NCBI RefSeq assembly: GCF_014202275.1
Contig: NZ_JACHGF010000002.1
Location: forward strand, 186,001 to 250,000
Length of the DNA: 64,000 nt
Direction: 5' to 3'
From: Rhabdobacter roseus
GTDB lineage: Bacteria > Bacteroidota > Bacteroidia > Cytophagales > Spirosomataceae
Made by a program: the position numbers and the translations under genes. The notes under the pieces are model-generated. The model was not told where the DNA came from. It searched no databases and saw only the letters and a list, made by a program, of their open reading frames with translations. Position 1 is the stretch's first letter. Each line of letters opens with the position of its first letter. This document shows, piece after piece, positions 36,251-45,802 of this stretch.

Positions 36251-36317
36251 GTTTTTTGTTTTTTAATAAAAAGTTGAACTACTAACTAGCTACAAAAAAT
36301 GCGTAAGCCATCAATCC

Positions 36318-36614
36318 TTAGCCGATAACGGCGTAGATATCTGATTCGCGCATGATGAGGCAATCTTTACCATCAACGGACAATTCGGTACCGGAGTATT
36401 TCCCGTAAAGTACCGTATCGCCTACTTTCACGGTAATAGGCTCGTCTGTCTTACCTGGACCAACGGCAATGACCGTACCACGTTGGGGTTTTTCCTTGGC
36501 GGTATCAGGAATAATGATACCAAACGCTGTTTTTTCTTCGGCCGGAGCAGGCTCAATCAGAACCCGATCCGCTAGGGGTCGTACGTTCACTTGTACTTCT
36601 GTTGCAGTTGACAT
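36318..36614 (-). CDS. groS: Co-chaperonin GroES
   Basis: 98 residues from the ATG at 36614; an upstream in-frame extension is not family-like. [44 protein letters not shown] includes the mobile loop (EKTAFGI). It caps GroEL. Upstream (36690–36740) I see no TAnnTTTG element and no CIRCE operator. TGTCA and TGACA flank a 17-base gap about 80–105 bases upstream, but the match is too short to name. Confidence 0.98.
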   Translation of the reverse strand: MSTATEVQVNVRPLADRVLIEPAPAEEKTAFGIIIPDTAKEKPQRGTVIAVGPGKTDEPITVKVGDTVLYGKYSGTELSVDGKDCLIMRESDIYAVIG

Positions 36615-36842
36615 AGTATAAAACGTTTTTTTACAGTTGTCAGTTAGTTTTTTTGACACCATACCCTTCTACATAAGTTGTGCCAGCCGTATTTACTGTC
36701 ATTTTTTCAGGAGCGCGCTGACATTCTTGTTATTTGGGCGGTTGGGAGGTCAAATGAAAGGTATATAACATTATTTTAAAATATCGTTTGGTATTTGAAG
36801 AGAATTGCCTAAATTTTTACCGTTAACCCACCCGATAAAATT

Positions 36843-37550
36843 ATGACAAAGCTTCATGGCGATTGGCTAACCGAAGGTATCTGGGATTTTGAGTATAAAA
36901 AGTATGTCTTACTGGCATACTTGCAGCAGGTGGAGCAGGACTTCTCGTCAGACCGGCTCTTCCCGTACCTTCCTGACCTGCGGCTACACTACGAGAACAG
37001 CTTACGCCTCAAGGAAAAAAAAGGAGCCATGCGGGCGTCTTTTCCTAAGCGCGTCCGGGGTATCGATAAAAGTACCCTTAAGATCCAGTACGAAGAGGTA
37101 CTTCCGGAAGATACCTACCTCAGCGAGCTGAATGCCATCATCGACTACGCCCTGCCGCGTTTTTCCCGCACCCTGACCCAGGGCCAGGAGCGCTACGGGG
37201 CCGTGGAGGCCAGCCTGACTTTTGTGCCCGTGGGCATCATGCCCCTTCGTACCGACGAGGGGTACCTTTTCATTCACCGCAGCCGACGGCAGGAGACGAG
37301 CATCTTTCGGTATCAGGTAGCCCTATTTGGGGCCGATCGGCAGCGCTACGTTCAAACCGTCCTGGTGGATTCGGTCCGGAAGGGGCTGGGTACTACGTTC
37401 GAAAATCTGAAGGTAGATCTGGTTCGGAGATTTCGCGCACTGCCCAACCCAGCTACCTACATGGTCGAAACGCAGCGGGACTACCCGCTCGACGAGACGC
37501 TCCTGCCCGCTGCCAAACAGCTGATGATCCGGCACCTGAACCTAGCCTAG
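36843..37550 (+). CDS. Uncharacterised cytoplasmic protein
   Basis: 235 residues with no signal or membrane segment, and I cannot place it in a family. It begins with an aromatic-rich stretch (LHGDWLTEGIWDFEYKKYVLLAYLQQVEQDF). The middle (YGAVEASLTFVPVGIMPLRTDEGYLFIHRS) is β-rich, and the end carries MVETQRDYPLDETLLPAAKQLMIRHL. It appears intact and flanked by a strong bidirectional terminator. It is divergent from groES, so a role linked to chaperonins is conceivable but unsupported by motifs. Confidence 0.75.
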   Translation: MTKLHGDWLTEGIWDFEYKKYVLLAYLQQVEQDFSSDRLFPYLPDLRLHYENSLRLKEKKGAMRASFPKRVRGIDKSTLKIQYEEVLPEDTYLSELNAIIDYALPRFSRTLTQGQERYGAVEASLTFVPVGIMPLRTDEGYLFIHRSRRQETSIFRYQVALFGADRQRYVQTVLVDSVRKGLGTTFENLKVDLVRRFRALPNPATYMVETQRDYPLDETLLPAAKQLMIRHLNLA

Positions 37551-37577
37551 GTACTTATAAACCTGAAACTACCTAAT

Positions 37578-37628
37578 AAAACAAGAGCCGCTTCCGGAAC
37601 ACTAAATCCCGGAAGCGGCTCTTGTTTT
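37578..37628. terminator. Bidirectional terminator, 20-bp stem
   Basis: AAAACAAGAGCCGCTTCCGG pairs perfectly with its complement across a 10-base loop. A/T runs at both feet make it work in both directions for the convergent unknown gene and secG. Confidence 0.9.
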
Positions 37629-37641
37629 GGGCTCACCGATG

Positions 37642-38061
37642 CTAGTTAGACGTGTCGGTTGGGGACGTAGCGGGAGCCGTACCTTCGGGAGTGACTGCGC
37701 CCGGCGCATCGGCCCCGGAAGGACCCGGTGAAGTAGCTCCCGGCACGGCCGGAGCAATATTGCCACCCGGTAGGGGGGTACTTTGCGCTTTTTCGATATT
37801 CACGCTGTTGACGGATTCACCGGCTTGCGTGCCTTCTCCTACCAAAATATACGATACCAGGGCAATGGCCATGATGCTGATGGCCAGCCCCCAGGTGATT
37901 TGTTCGAGCAGGTCGGTGGTCTTTTTTACGCCAAACATTTGGGACGACCCGGTTCCCGCAAATTCGCTGGAAAGCCCGCCTCCCTTGGAATTCTGTACCA
38001 AAACCACCAGGATCAGCAGAACGGCGATAATCGCCACAAAAATTACAATTGCCAAATACAT
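37642..38061 (-). CDS. secG: Protein-export translocase subunit SecG
   Basis: 139 residues. Two membrane helices (about 2–22 and 54–74) flank the diagnostic VLVQNSKGGGLSSEFAG...FGVKKTTDLLEQITW. SecG helps SecYE–SecA pump proteins through the inner membrane. Residues about 85–139 are an added Pro/Ala/Gly/Thr-rich tail, common in Bacteroidota SecG. It is the last gene of the miaB–σ54–lptE–TPR operon, which places protein export beside outer-membrane assembly. Confidence 0.95.
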   Translation of the reverse strand: MYLAIVIFVAIIAVLLILVVLVQNSKGGGLSSEFAGTGSSQMFGVKKTTDLLEQITWGLAISIMAIALVSYILVGEGTQAGESVNSVNIEKAQSTPLPGGNIAPAVPGATSPGPSGADAPGAVTPEGTAPATSPTDTSN

Positions 38062-38169
38062 GCTTTTAAAAATAAAGGGGTAAAAATAAGTAAAGAGTAA
38101 ATTCGTGAAATCGTTTTAATTTCGCTTAGACGCCGGGACCGAACTAACACGAAGTGCGTAGGTACCTGA

Positions 38170-38991
38170 TCACTTCCGGTCCAATTCTTCTATTTTTTTC
38201 GCAAAGTAATCCTTTTTTTCTGGGAATTTCAAAATCAGTTTCTCGTAGATGTTGATTGCCTTCGCGATCTTGCCCTGTTTGATTAAGATGAGCGCGAAGG
38301 ATTCGGTAGCCAAACCATCAAAGGAAGGGACGGGCTGGCGGGCACTCAGGTCTTCCACTTCCACCGGTTCGGCGGTATTGGCCCGGATCGGCCCGATCCG
38401 GGGATCGTTCTTAATAAAGTTTTCGATGATTTCCTGCTGCTTGCGGCGCTCATCGGGCCTTTTTTCGGGCCGGGGAATAAGCTCGATGGCTGGGTAAGGT
38501 ACTGCCTTAAGGCGTTTGTGAGTCAATCCTTCTTCAATAACCTTTTCGGCTATGACGCTGTCGTCAACCGGCAGGAAGTTGGTTTCCGGACTGGGGGCCT
38601 CAACGGCGTTATCTTCGGTAGAAGTAAACTGGCTTTCGAAGCGGATCAACGAAATGGGTTTTTCACGGCCGTAAGGGGTCACGCCCTGGCGGGTGCTGCT
38701 TGGCCCGTAGGGCAGCTCCGTCAGGCGGTTGAGCAGCGAGCCCGACCACTCAAACTCGTTTTCGACCAGGCGGCGAAGCGCGCCCCGGTTGAGTGCATAA
38801 ACGGCCGCCCGCGGGATCACTTCGGTGGCTACCCGTTCCGACTGCGAGGCGGATTTGGCGAGGAGCGCGTGCCCGAGCTGGCAGTAAGGAAAGTTCTCTA
38901 CCAGGTACTCAAGCCGGGACTGATCCCCTTGCCCGAGATCGTAAGGGTGCGTTATCCAGTACGTAAAAGTTTCTTTGTCAACGGTATGCAT
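38170..38991 (-). CDS. TPR-like protein of the lptE–secG operon
   Basis: 273 residues from the ATG at 38991 (MHTVDKETFTYWITHP); a longer frame to 39057 would overlap lptE. The N-terminal part (LEYLVENFPYCQLGHALLAKSA) is the lead-in seen in a Bacteroidota-specific family encoded next to lptE. A charged disordered middle follows. The C-terminal segment (ATESFALILIKQGKIAKAINIYEKLILKFPEKKDYFAKKIEEL) is one clear tetratricopeptide-type helical pair. There is no signal peptide, so it is cytoplasmic. Synteny suggests a role in envelope biogenesis, but none is proven. Confidence 0.75.
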   Translation of the reverse strand: MHTVDKETFTYWITHPYDLGQGDQSRLEYLVENFPYCQLGHALLAKSASQSERVATEVIPRAAVYALNRGALRRLVENEFEWSGSLLNRLTELPYGPSSTRQGVTPYGREKPISLIRFESQFTSTEDNAVEAPSPETNFLPVDDSVIAEKVIEEGLTHKRLKAVPYPAIELIPRPEKRPDERRKQQEIIENFIKNDPRIGPIRANTAEPVEVEDLSARQPVPSFDGLATESFALILIKQGKIAKAINIYEKLILKFPEKKDYFAKKIEELDRK

Positions 38992-39050
38992 GAAATCGTA
39001 GAAATAGTGGGGTCGGGAGGAGGTACCTAAAAGTACGAAAGGATTGCCGT

Positions 39051-39617
39051 TTACCAATCGGCAGCTGACTTATTAAAAATATCCTGCACCAGCTGATCCA
39101 GAATGCCGGGCAAAAGCCGGGCCTCGTTTTGGTTGAGGGTTTGGCCCTGGGGGAAATCCGCGTAAAAAGTAAAGGACTGGTCGAAGTTCTTGGTTTCGTC
39201 CTTGTTGTTGGTAAAGCGGGTTTGCACCGTGACGTTGAGTCGGTTGAGTCCGGCCTGGTCGTTGGCGGTAGGGGCCATGGGTACTACGTCATAGCCCGTG
39301 ATGGTACCTTCCAGCAGCAGGTCACCGCCGTTGGGTACCTGCGTGAGGTTGGTGTTGCGCTGGAAGTATTCCTTCAGCTTTTCGGTGAAAGTCAGCGGCA
39401 GGTTGGCGGGCCCCCCGGCGGTACCCATGTTGAAGTTAAGAACCGTAAACGTTTTGATGTCGGGGGAGAGGCTGGTGCCGGTAAAGGAGTAGATGCCGCA
39501 ACCCGAGAACAAAAAGGGCGCTAAACTAACGAGCAGGGAAAGGCCAAACCGCCGGATCTTTCCGAAGGTACTTGCTTTTGTCAGGTACTTATTACTACGG
39601 GTCATTTGCTTTTTCAC
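39051..39617 (-). CDS. lptE: LptE-family LPS-assembly lipoprotein
   Basis: 188 residues. The frame opens with GTG at 39617, and the ATG at 39605 is an equally good start. A basic N-terminus, hydrophobic core and lipobox LFSGC (Cys40 in the longer form) show a lipoprotein. CGIYSFTGTSLSPDIKTFTVLNF and TFTEKLKEYFQRNTNL follow the LptE/LPS-assembly family pattern. LptE plugs the LptD barrel that delivers LPS to the cell surface. It lies 6 bases after the σ54-activator stop. Confidence 0.88.
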   Translation of the reverse strand: MKKQMTRSNKYLTKASTFGKIRRFGLSLLVSLAPFLFSGCGIYSFTGTSLSPDIKTFTVLNFNMGTAGGPANLPLTFTEKLKEYFQRNTNLTQVPNGGDLLLEGTITGYDVVPMAPTANDQAGLNRLNVTVQTRFTNNKDETKNFDQSFTFYADFPQGQTLNQNEARLLPGILDQLVQDIFNKSAADW

Positions 39618-39623
39618 GTTTAC

Positions 39624-40916
39624 CTACTCCTCAATATCGTACTGCTTGATTTTCCGGTACAGAGTCCGCTCCGAAATACCCAGGGCCTGGGCCGCGTACT
39701 TGCGCTTGTTGTTGTTTTTTTGCAAAGCCTTGATAATCATTTCTTTCTCTTTCTCTTCCAGCGAGAGCGACTCCTCTTCCTCCGTCACGTGGGTCACGTC
39801 CTCGATCTCGCTTCGCTTGTCGGAGTAGCGATCCAGATCCACCACCCGCGGCGGCGGGGAGGGCAGCAGGCGCGGCGTTTCGGTCCGGCTGGGGGAGGTA
39901 CCTGACTCAGGGCTGGTGATGGTACTGAATAATTCCTGGTGGTCTTTGAGCAAATCGCCGCCGTACTGCTCGTTTTGCAGCACGTTTTTAACCAGCTTTT
40001 TGAGCTCGTTGACGTCGCGGCGCATGTCGAAAAGTACCTTGTAAAGTAGCTCCCGCTCGGAGAAAGAAGTACCTTCTTCGGTCATGCTAAGGGGAATCAA
40101 GGCCTTCCGGCTGGGTGTCTGCACGGGGTGCAGGTACCTGTGCAGGGTCTCGGCGCTGATCTGCGTATCGTTGTTGGTTTCCAGGATCGTGATCTGCTCG
40201 GCGATGTTCTTAAGCTGGCGGATATTGCCCGGAAACTCGTAGGCCATGAGCATTTCGCGGGCGCTGGCGGTGAGCCGGACGGGCCGGGTACGGTAGCGCT
40301 CCGCAAAATCGTTGGTAAACTTACGAAAGAGCAGCAGCACGTCTTCGTCCCGCTCGCGCAGCGGGGGCACAAAGATCGGGACGGTGTTGAGGCGGTAGTA
40401 GAGGTCTTCGCGAAATTTGCCCTGACCCACGGCGTCACGCAGGTTCACATTGGTGGCCGCCACCACGCGCACGTCGGTCTTCATGACCTTTGATGAACCC
40501 ACCCGGATGTACTCGCCGTTTTCGAGTACCCGCAGCAGGCGTGCCTGGGTGCCAATGGGCATTTCGCCAATCTCGTCCAGGAAGATCGTGCCGCCGTTGG
40601 TGGTTTCAAAGTACCCCTTACGGGTATCCAGCGCCCCCGTAAAGGCACCCTTTTCGTGGCCGAAGAGCTCCGAGTCGATGGTACCTTCGGGAATGGCTCC
40701 GCAGTTGATCGCAATGAACGGACCGTGCTTGCGGGCACTCAGGCTGTGGATGATCTTGGAAAAAGACTCCTTTCCGCTGCCGCTTTCGCCGGTGATGAGT
40801 ACCGTGAGGTCGGTGGCGGCTACCTGCATGGCCACGTTGATGGCGTGGTTCAGGCCGGGGGAGTTGCCAATGATCCCGAAGCGATTTTTTATGGATTGTA
40901 TTTCGGAAGAATTCAT
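39624..40916 (-). CDS. σ54-interaction (AAA+) transcriptional activator
   Basis: 430 residues. It starts directly with the AAA+ domain; no receiver, GAF or PAS domain precedes it. Walker A GESGSGKE, the σ54-contact loop GAFTGA and Walker B TIFLDEIGEM are intact. After the AAA+ lid comes a Ser/Pro/Glu-rich linker (about 275–375) and a C-terminal Fis-type helix-turn-helix (NNNKRKYAAQALGISERTLYRKIKQY). It should open σ54 promoters constitutively or under control of a partner protein. The operon position between miaB and lptE suggests envelope-related targets. Confidence 0.93.
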   Translation of the reverse strand: MNSSEIQSIKNRFGIIGNSPGLNHAINVAMQVAATDLTVLITGESGSGKESFSKIIHSLSARKHGPFIAINCGAIPEGTIDSELFGHEKGAFTGALDTRKGYFETTNGGTIFLDEIGEMPIGTQARLLRVLENGEYIRVGSSKVMKTDVRVVAATNVNLRDAVGQGKFREDLYYRLNTVPIFVPPLRERDEDVLLLFRKFTNDFAERYRTRPVRLTASAREMLMAYEFPGNIRQLKNIAEQITILETNNDTQISAETLHRYLHPVQTPSRKALIPLSMTEEGTSFSERELLYKVLFDMRRDVNELKKLVKNVLQNEQYGGDLLKDHQELFSTITSPESGTSPSRTETPRLLPSPPPRVVDLDRYSDKRSEIEDVTHVTEEEESLSLEEKEKEMIIKALQKNNNKRKYAAQALGISERTLYRKIKQYDIEE

Positions 40917-40931
40917 TCGTTTGTACGTAGG

Positions 40932-42395
40932 TTAACTGACCGCTTCCAGCTCTACCGCCTTTCCGATCAGTGTGGCGGCGGTACATTCCGTCACCAGCAC
41001 GTGCACGTACTGGCCTTTCTGGAAATTTTCGCGCGGAAACACCACTACTTTATTTTGGTCGTTGCGTCCCTGCAGGTCGTCGTCCGAGCGCTTGGAGGTA
41101 CTTTCTACCAGTACTTTATGAACACGCCCCACCGCCCGCTGATTGCGTTCCAGGGACAGTTTTTGTTGTAAGGCGATAATTTCCTGTAAGCGGCGTTTTT
41201 TTACGGCTTCGGGTACATCGTCCACCAGTTTTTTGGCGGCCGGGGTACCGGGCCGCTCCGAGTACGCAAACATATAGCCGTAGTCGTAGCGGGCATACTC
41301 CATCAACGAAAGCGTATCCTGGTGCTCTGCTTCGGTTTCGGTACAAAAACCCGCGATCATGTCGTGCGAGATACCACAATCTTCCCCCAGAATGGCCCGG
41401 ATGCGGTCGATCTTCTGGAGGTACCAGGGGCGGTCGTAGGTACGGTTCATGAGCTGAAGTACCCGGCTGTTGCCGCTCTGGGCGGGCAGGTGGATGTACT
41501 TGCAGATGTTGTCGTACTTTTTCATGGTGTAAAGTACCTCGTCGGTGATGTCCTTGGGGTGCGACGTGCTGAAGCGCACCCGCAGGTCGGGACTCACGAG
41601 CGCTACTTTTTCCAGGAGCTGCGCAAAGGTAACGGGCGCGGCCAGGGTACTTTCAGCCCCCGCCGGGGCGGTCCATTTGTAGCTGTCTACGTTTTGGCCC
41701 AGCAGGGTTACTTCCCGGTAGCCGTTGGCAAAGAGATCCCGCGCTTCTTGTACAATCGAGAACGGATCGCGGCTGCGCTCCCGGCCGCGGGTGTAAGGTA
41801 CCACGCAGAAGCTGCACATGTTGTCGCAGCCCCGCATGATGGAAATGAAGGCCGTAATGCCGTTGGAATTGAGCCGAATGGGGGAGATGTCGGCGTAGGT
41901 TTCCTCCCTGGATAAAAACACGTTGACGCCCTTCTGGCCGGTTTCGGCTTCTTCGACCAGCCGGGGCAGGTCGCGGTAGGCGTCGGGGCCGGTCACGATG
42001 TCAACCATCTTTTCTTCTTCCAGAAATTTCGCCTTCAGGCGCTCTGCCATGCAGCCAAGTACCCCAATGAGCATCCCCGGTTTTTTCTTTTTGAGGGCAT
42101 TGAGGTGCTGGAGGCGGTTCCGTACTTTTTGCTCGGCGTTGTCGCGAATGGCGCAGGTATTCAAGAAAATCAGGTCGGCGTCCTGCTCGGTGGAGGTGGT
42201 AGTAAAGCCCGCCTCGCGCATCACCGACGCCACAATTTCGCTGTCCGAGAAGTTCATCTGGCAGCCGTAGCTTTCAATGAATAGCCGTTTGCCGCTGCCC
42301 CGTACAGGTTCGTTTTCGGATACCTTCACGAGGTCACAGGCCTCCTTGTCGGACTCGGTAAGTATTTTTAACGTTTCGATAACACGCTGTTCCAT
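40932..42395 (-). CDS. miaB: tRNA methylthiotransferase MiaB
   Basis: 487 residues from the ATG at 42395; an upstream TTG at 42413 is in frame. The N-terminal UPF0004 domain has its cysteines in [14 protein letters not shown] and GCMAER. The radical SAM motif [10 protein letters not shown] is CX3CX2C. A C-terminal TRAM domain ends the protein. It adds the methylthio group to i6A37 of tRNAs reading UNN codons. It heads the envelope operon and is preceded by a good promoter with both −33 and −7 elements. Confidence 0.96.
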   Translation of the reverse strand: MEQRVIETLKILTESDKEACDLVKVSENEPVRGSGKRLFIESYGCQMNFSDSEIVASVMREAGFTTTSTEQDADLIFLNTCAIRDNAEQKVRNRLQHLNALKKKKPGMLIGVLGCMAERLKAKFLEEEKMVDIVTGPDAYRDLPRLVEEAETGQKGVNVFLSREETYADISPIRLNSNGITAFISIMRGCDNMCSFCVVPYTRGRERSRDPFSIVQEARDLFANGYREVTLLGQNVDSYKWTAPAGAESTLAAPVTFAQLLEKVALVSPDLRVRFSTSHPKDITDEVLYTMKKYDNICKYIHLPAQSGNSRVLQLMNRTYDRPWYLQKIDRIRAILGEDCGISHDMIAGFCTETEAEHQDTLSLMEYARYDYGYMFAYSERPGTPAAKKLVDDVPEAVKKRRLQEIIALQQKLSLERNQRAVGRVHKVLVESTSKRSDDDLQGRNDQNKVVVFPRENFQKGQYVHVLVTECTAATLIGKAVELEAVS

Positions 42396-42487
42396 GGAGA
42401 TAATCAAATCCAATGTACCCGCAGGTACGCTTTATTAAGAATTTACTTCGCTACTTGGCGAGTATGAGGGTACTTTTTTCAGAAACG

Positions 42488-42521
42488 CAAATGTACAAAA
42501 TAGTTGGCAAAAACTGACAAA
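42488..42521 (-). promoter_or_regulatory. Bacteroidota promoter of the miaB operon
   Basis: On the minus strand TTTG (42521–42518) and TACATTTG (42495–42488) are separated by 22 bases. This fits the TTTG / TAnnTTTG promoter. It is the most complete promoter in the window. Confidence 0.55.
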
Positions 42522-42567
42522 GTGGCAGTAAAAGGATTGCCTCTTTTTGCGTGGCCCGGGCTCGGAT

Positions 42568-45030
42568 TTAAAAGGGGTACCCCACGCCCAGGTTGATGTT
42601 CAGGAAGTTTTTCTGACGGGTGTTAAATAGCTGTCGGAAGCGAAGCTCGTCCAGTACAAACTCCTGTAAGTAAGGGTCGTAGACGCGTATGCCAAAGTCG
42701 AACCGGAGCACAAAGTAGGAGAGGTCGTACCGGATGCCAAAGCCCGTGCCGACGGCGATTTCCCGCAGAAAATTTTTAGAAAAAGCGTCGTCCCGTCCCG
42801 ACGTACCGGGGGTCGTGAGATTCCATACGTTGCCCGCGTCCAGAAAGAGGGCGTAGTTGATATTGCCGAAAAACTGCGCCAGGCGGCCCCTCAGTTCCAG
42901 ATTTCCTTCCAGCAGAAAATCGCCCGGCGCTTCGACCGAAAAATTACCGGACGTCAGGCGTGGCGGGGACGAGCCGGGTCCCAAACGCCGCGGTAGCCAG
43001 GCCCGAATGCTGTTGGACCCCCCGGCGAAGAAGTACTTTTCGTAGGGAGGTACCGTACTGACCCCGTAGCTGTACACACTGCCGCTGTTGACCCGCGCCA
43101 CGAAGGAAGAGTACCCCCGAATGGGCCAGTAGCGGCGGTAGTCGACGTTCCAGCGCAGGTACTGGAAAAACTGCAGGTTCCCGAATACGTTCTGGATCAG
43201 TTGCTGCTGGCCCGGAAACAAACTCAGGCTGGTACCCCCCGACTCCAGCGCTACCCGCAGGTAGTGGGCGTTGGTGGGCGCTTCCAGGAAGGAGTTGGTG
43301 TTGTGAATGAACGTAAAATTGACGTCCGAGACGAAGGATTTCCGAAAGCTATTGATGAGGTTGTTGCCCTGCTCCTGCAGGGTATCCAGCAAATTCTGAA
43401 ACTCCCGGTCCAGCCGGGTGGTGTTGAGGATATTCAGGTCGATGAGCGACAGGTTGTAAAACGTACTGACCGAGGGCTGCAGCGAGTACGTCAGGGCCGA
43501 CTTGACGCTGGTACGGGTGTACTCGGGCCGGTTGATGTAGTTGAAGCCCAGCCCTACCTGCGTACGGGGATTGAACCGCCCCAGCTGGTAGCGCGAAGCG
43601 CCCACGGGCAGGAGCAGCTGCGGAAAGATGAGCGACGTATTGAGGCTTACTTCCTGGCTGCGGTACAGCCGGTCGGCGTTGCTGAAGCCCGTTACGGCCT
43701 CGATGCCCCCCCGCAGGTTGACCTCAAAGTTTTCGAGGCCGTGAAAGACATTACGTACTTTGTAGGATAAATTGGCAAACGGACCCGGCGTCTGCTGCTG
43801 GATCACGTTCAGGCCCACGTCGGCCGAGAGCTGGTACTTATCCATCGGAATAACCCGAAAAAATTCCTTGAGCTGAGTGGAGCTGGAATCATAGCCGTAG
43901 TTGACAAACCGGAACTGATCCGTCAGGGACAATTGCCGCTGCGTGTCGCGCTCGTTTTGCTGACTGTACAACGCCCCCGGCCGGACCCGGATCTTGCTGT
44001 TGAGGATGCGCGGCGAAAACCGCTGGTCGGAATAGAGGTACCTGATCCCCTGAAAGCGAGTGGTGTCCCCCAGCAGCGGAAGTCCGCTGTTGGGGGGGAG
44101 TAGTTCAAAATCCACCGCTTCTACCGTGTAGGTTTTATGGCTGGCCTGGCCCGGCGGGTTGCTGACCCGCACCAGGATGTCTACCTGTTGGTAGAGACTA
44201 TCCGTGGCGGGCGACACGATGGTGTCGTTGACGAGGAACGAAACATACTGACGCGAAAAACCGTAGTACCCGTTGTCGCGCAGCAGGGTTTCGATCCGGA
44301 TGCGCTCCTCCTCGAAGGCGTCACCGTCGTAGCGTTTTTTAGGGATCAGCAGCGACTGCTTTTGGCTGGCGGTGAGCAGGCTGTCGATGTGGAGGTCGGG
44401 AAGCTGGTACCTGACCTGGCGGATCAGGGTAGGGCGGTTTTCGGTGATGAGGTACCTTACCCGCACCCGCTGGAAACTGGTATCGGTAGTGTGGCTAACC
44501 TGGCCTTTAAAATAGCCGTTATTGAACAGGTAGCTCTGCATCTTCTCGGCGTTGCGGCTCACTTCCTGCTCGTTGAAGTACACCGGGGGCTCGCCCAGTA
44601 CCCGCATGGCAAAGTTGCCCTGCTCCACCCGGCGCCGGGCCCGCTCTATTTTCTTCCCGTAGGTGCGCTGCACTTTTTTGAGCCGGTCGGGGGCGTTTTC
44701 GAGTCCGGCGGCCTTTTGCTGGTATTCCTGGGTGATCTCCCTTAACTTGCGCTGTTTTTCTTCCCGGCTGTACACTACCTGCCCGGCCCGGTAGAGCGCC
44801 AGGTAGGGGAAGATGGGCAAACCCAGAAAACGGCGGTTTGGTTTTTGAGGAATGAGGGCTTCCAGTTCGCTGTCTTTGATGGTACTGTTTCCTTTAATGG
44901 AAGAAGTACCCAGCAGGTAGCTTCGGGCCCCATTCGTGTTCAGGCTGGGGGCACAGCCCACCAGGCCCGCCAGCAGGAAGCCCAGCAGCCCAAGTACTAT
45001 CACACAACGTTCGCGGTTCAATGCTTTCAA
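42568..45030 (-). CDS. tamL: TamL-type BamA/TamA-family outer-membrane lipoprotein
   Basis: 820 residues from a TTG start (KALNRERCVIVLGLLGFLLAGLVGC, lipobox Cys26); no ATG serves. The N-terminal third contains POTRA-like repeats (VYFNEQEVSRNAEKMQSYLFNNGYFKGQVSH, YDGDAFEEERIRIETLLRDNGYYGF). The rest is an Omp85-type barrel with the lid-loop region FFAGGSNSIRAW, and it ends in GVGYPF with a terminal Phe. TamL is the Bacteroidota lipoprotein version of TamA and is thought to work with TamB in outer-membrane or lipid assembly. Its start overlaps head to head with the TrmH gene. Confidence 0.88.
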   Translation of the reverse strand: MKALNRERCVIVLGLLGFLLAGLVGCAPSLNTNGARSYLLGTSSIKGNSTIKDSELEALIPQKPNRRFLGLPIFPYLALYRAGQVVYSREEKQRKLREITQEYQQKAAGLENAPDRLKKVQRTYGKKIERARRRVEQGNFAMRVLGEPPVYFNEQEVSRNAEKMQSYLFNNGYFKGQVSHTTDTSFQRVRVRYLITENRPTLIRQVRYQLPDLHIDSLLTASQKQSLLIPKKRYDGDAFEEERIRIETLLRDNGYYGFSRQYVSFLVNDTIVSPATDSLYQQVDILVRVSNPPGQASHKTYTVEAVDFELLPPNSGLPLLGDTTRFQGIRYLYSDQRFSPRILNSKIRVRPGALYSQQNERDTQRQLSLTDQFRFVNYGYDSSSTQLKEFFRVIPMDKYQLSADVGLNVIQQQTPGPFANLSYKVRNVFHGLENFEVNLRGGIEAVTGFSNADRLYRSQEVSLNTSLIFPQLLLPVGASRYQLGRFNPRTQVGLGFNYINRPEYTRTSVKSALTYSLQPSVSTFYNLSLIDLNILNTTRLDREFQNLLDTLQEQGNNLINSFRKSFVSDVNFTFIHNTNSFLEAPTNAHYLRVALESGGTSLSLFPGQQQLIQNVFGNLQFFQYLRWNVDYRRYWPIRGYSSFVARVNSGSVYSYGVSTVPPYEKYFFAGGSNSIRAWLPRRLGPGSSPPRLTSGNFSVEAPGDFLLEGNLELRGRLAQFFGNINYALFLDAGNVWNLTTPGTSGRDDAFSKNFLREIAVGTGFGIRYDLSYFVLRFDFGIRVYDPYLQEFVLDELRFRQLFNTRQKNFLNINLGVGYPF

Positions 45031-45782
45031 AGAGTCAGATCAAGTATATCAATTCCCTCAAAATCAAAAAGTACCGTCAGCAGGAGCGGGCGTTTGTGGT
45101 AGAAGGTACCAAAAGCGTACTCGAGCTGCTGGACTCTGATTTTGAGGTAGAGCTGGTGGTAGCTACGGACGAATTCCGGCAAAAATACGCAAGTATTCTG
45201 TCTCACCACGCAGCAAAGGCAGAAACTGCTTCGCTTGCGGAGCTGGAGCGGCTGGGAACTTTCCAGACCAACGACTCCTGCCTGGCCGTAGCTAGAACGA
45301 AAGAGAATGCTTTTTTATGTGCCCGTCCGGGCGAATACGCGCTGCTGCTGGACGATATTCGTGACCCCGGCAACCTGGGTACGATCCTGCGCATTGCCGA
45401 CTGGTACGGAATCACGAAAATTATTTGCTCCGCCAATACGACCGACCTCTACAACCCCAAGGTGATTGCAGCCAGCAAGGGCTCCTTTACCCGCGTCGCC
45501 GTTTACTACACCGACCTGCCTGCTTTTCTGGCCGCGCAGGTACTTCCCGCCCAGCACGTCGTGGGTGCCTTTCTGGGAGGTACTTCGCTTTACAAGTTCG
45601 CCTTCCCGGCGGCCGGAGGGTACCTGGTGCTAGGCAACGAGTCGCAGGGCATTGGGGCGGAAGTAGGTACCTTCGTCACCGACCGCGTCACGATTCCGCG
45701 TTTTGGCGGGGCGGAGTCGCTCAATGTGGGCATCGCTACGGCGGTACTTTGCGACAACCTGCGGCGGCAACTACCCTTGTAA
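45021..45782 (+). CDS. TrmH/SpoU-family RNA 2'-O-methyltransferase
   Basis: 253 residues. An N-terminal substrate-binding domain (IKYINSLKIKKYRQQERAFVVEGTKSVLELL) precedes a SPOUT knot. The three SpoU motifs are present: DDIRDPGNLGTILRIADW, LVLGNESQGI and AESLNVGIATAV. It methylates a ribose 2'-O in rRNA or tRNA, probably 23S rRNA as with RlmB-like members. Its ATG (45021) lies inside the tamL start region, so its promoter must lie inside the tamL coding sequence. Confidence 0.92.
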   Translation: MLSKSQIKYINSLKIKKYRQQERAFVVEGTKSVLELLDSDFEVELVVATDEFRQKYASILSHHAAKAETASLAELERLGTFQTNDSCLAVARTKENAFLCARPGEYALLLDDIRDPGNLGTILRIADWYGITKIICSANTTDLYNPKVIAASKGSFTRVAVYYTDLPAFLAAQVLPAQHVVGAFLGGTSLYKFAFPAAGGYLVLGNESQGIGAEVGTFVTDRVTIPRFGGAESLNVGIATAVLCDNLRRQLPL

Positions 45783-45802
45783 GCAGTACCTTTATTAGGG
45801 CA

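Noticed and set aside
36675-36735. CIRCE or heat-shock operator upstream of groES
   Set aside because: Only TGTCA/TGACA arms of five bases, with the wrong sequence for CIRCE (TTAGCACTC...GAGTGCTAA).
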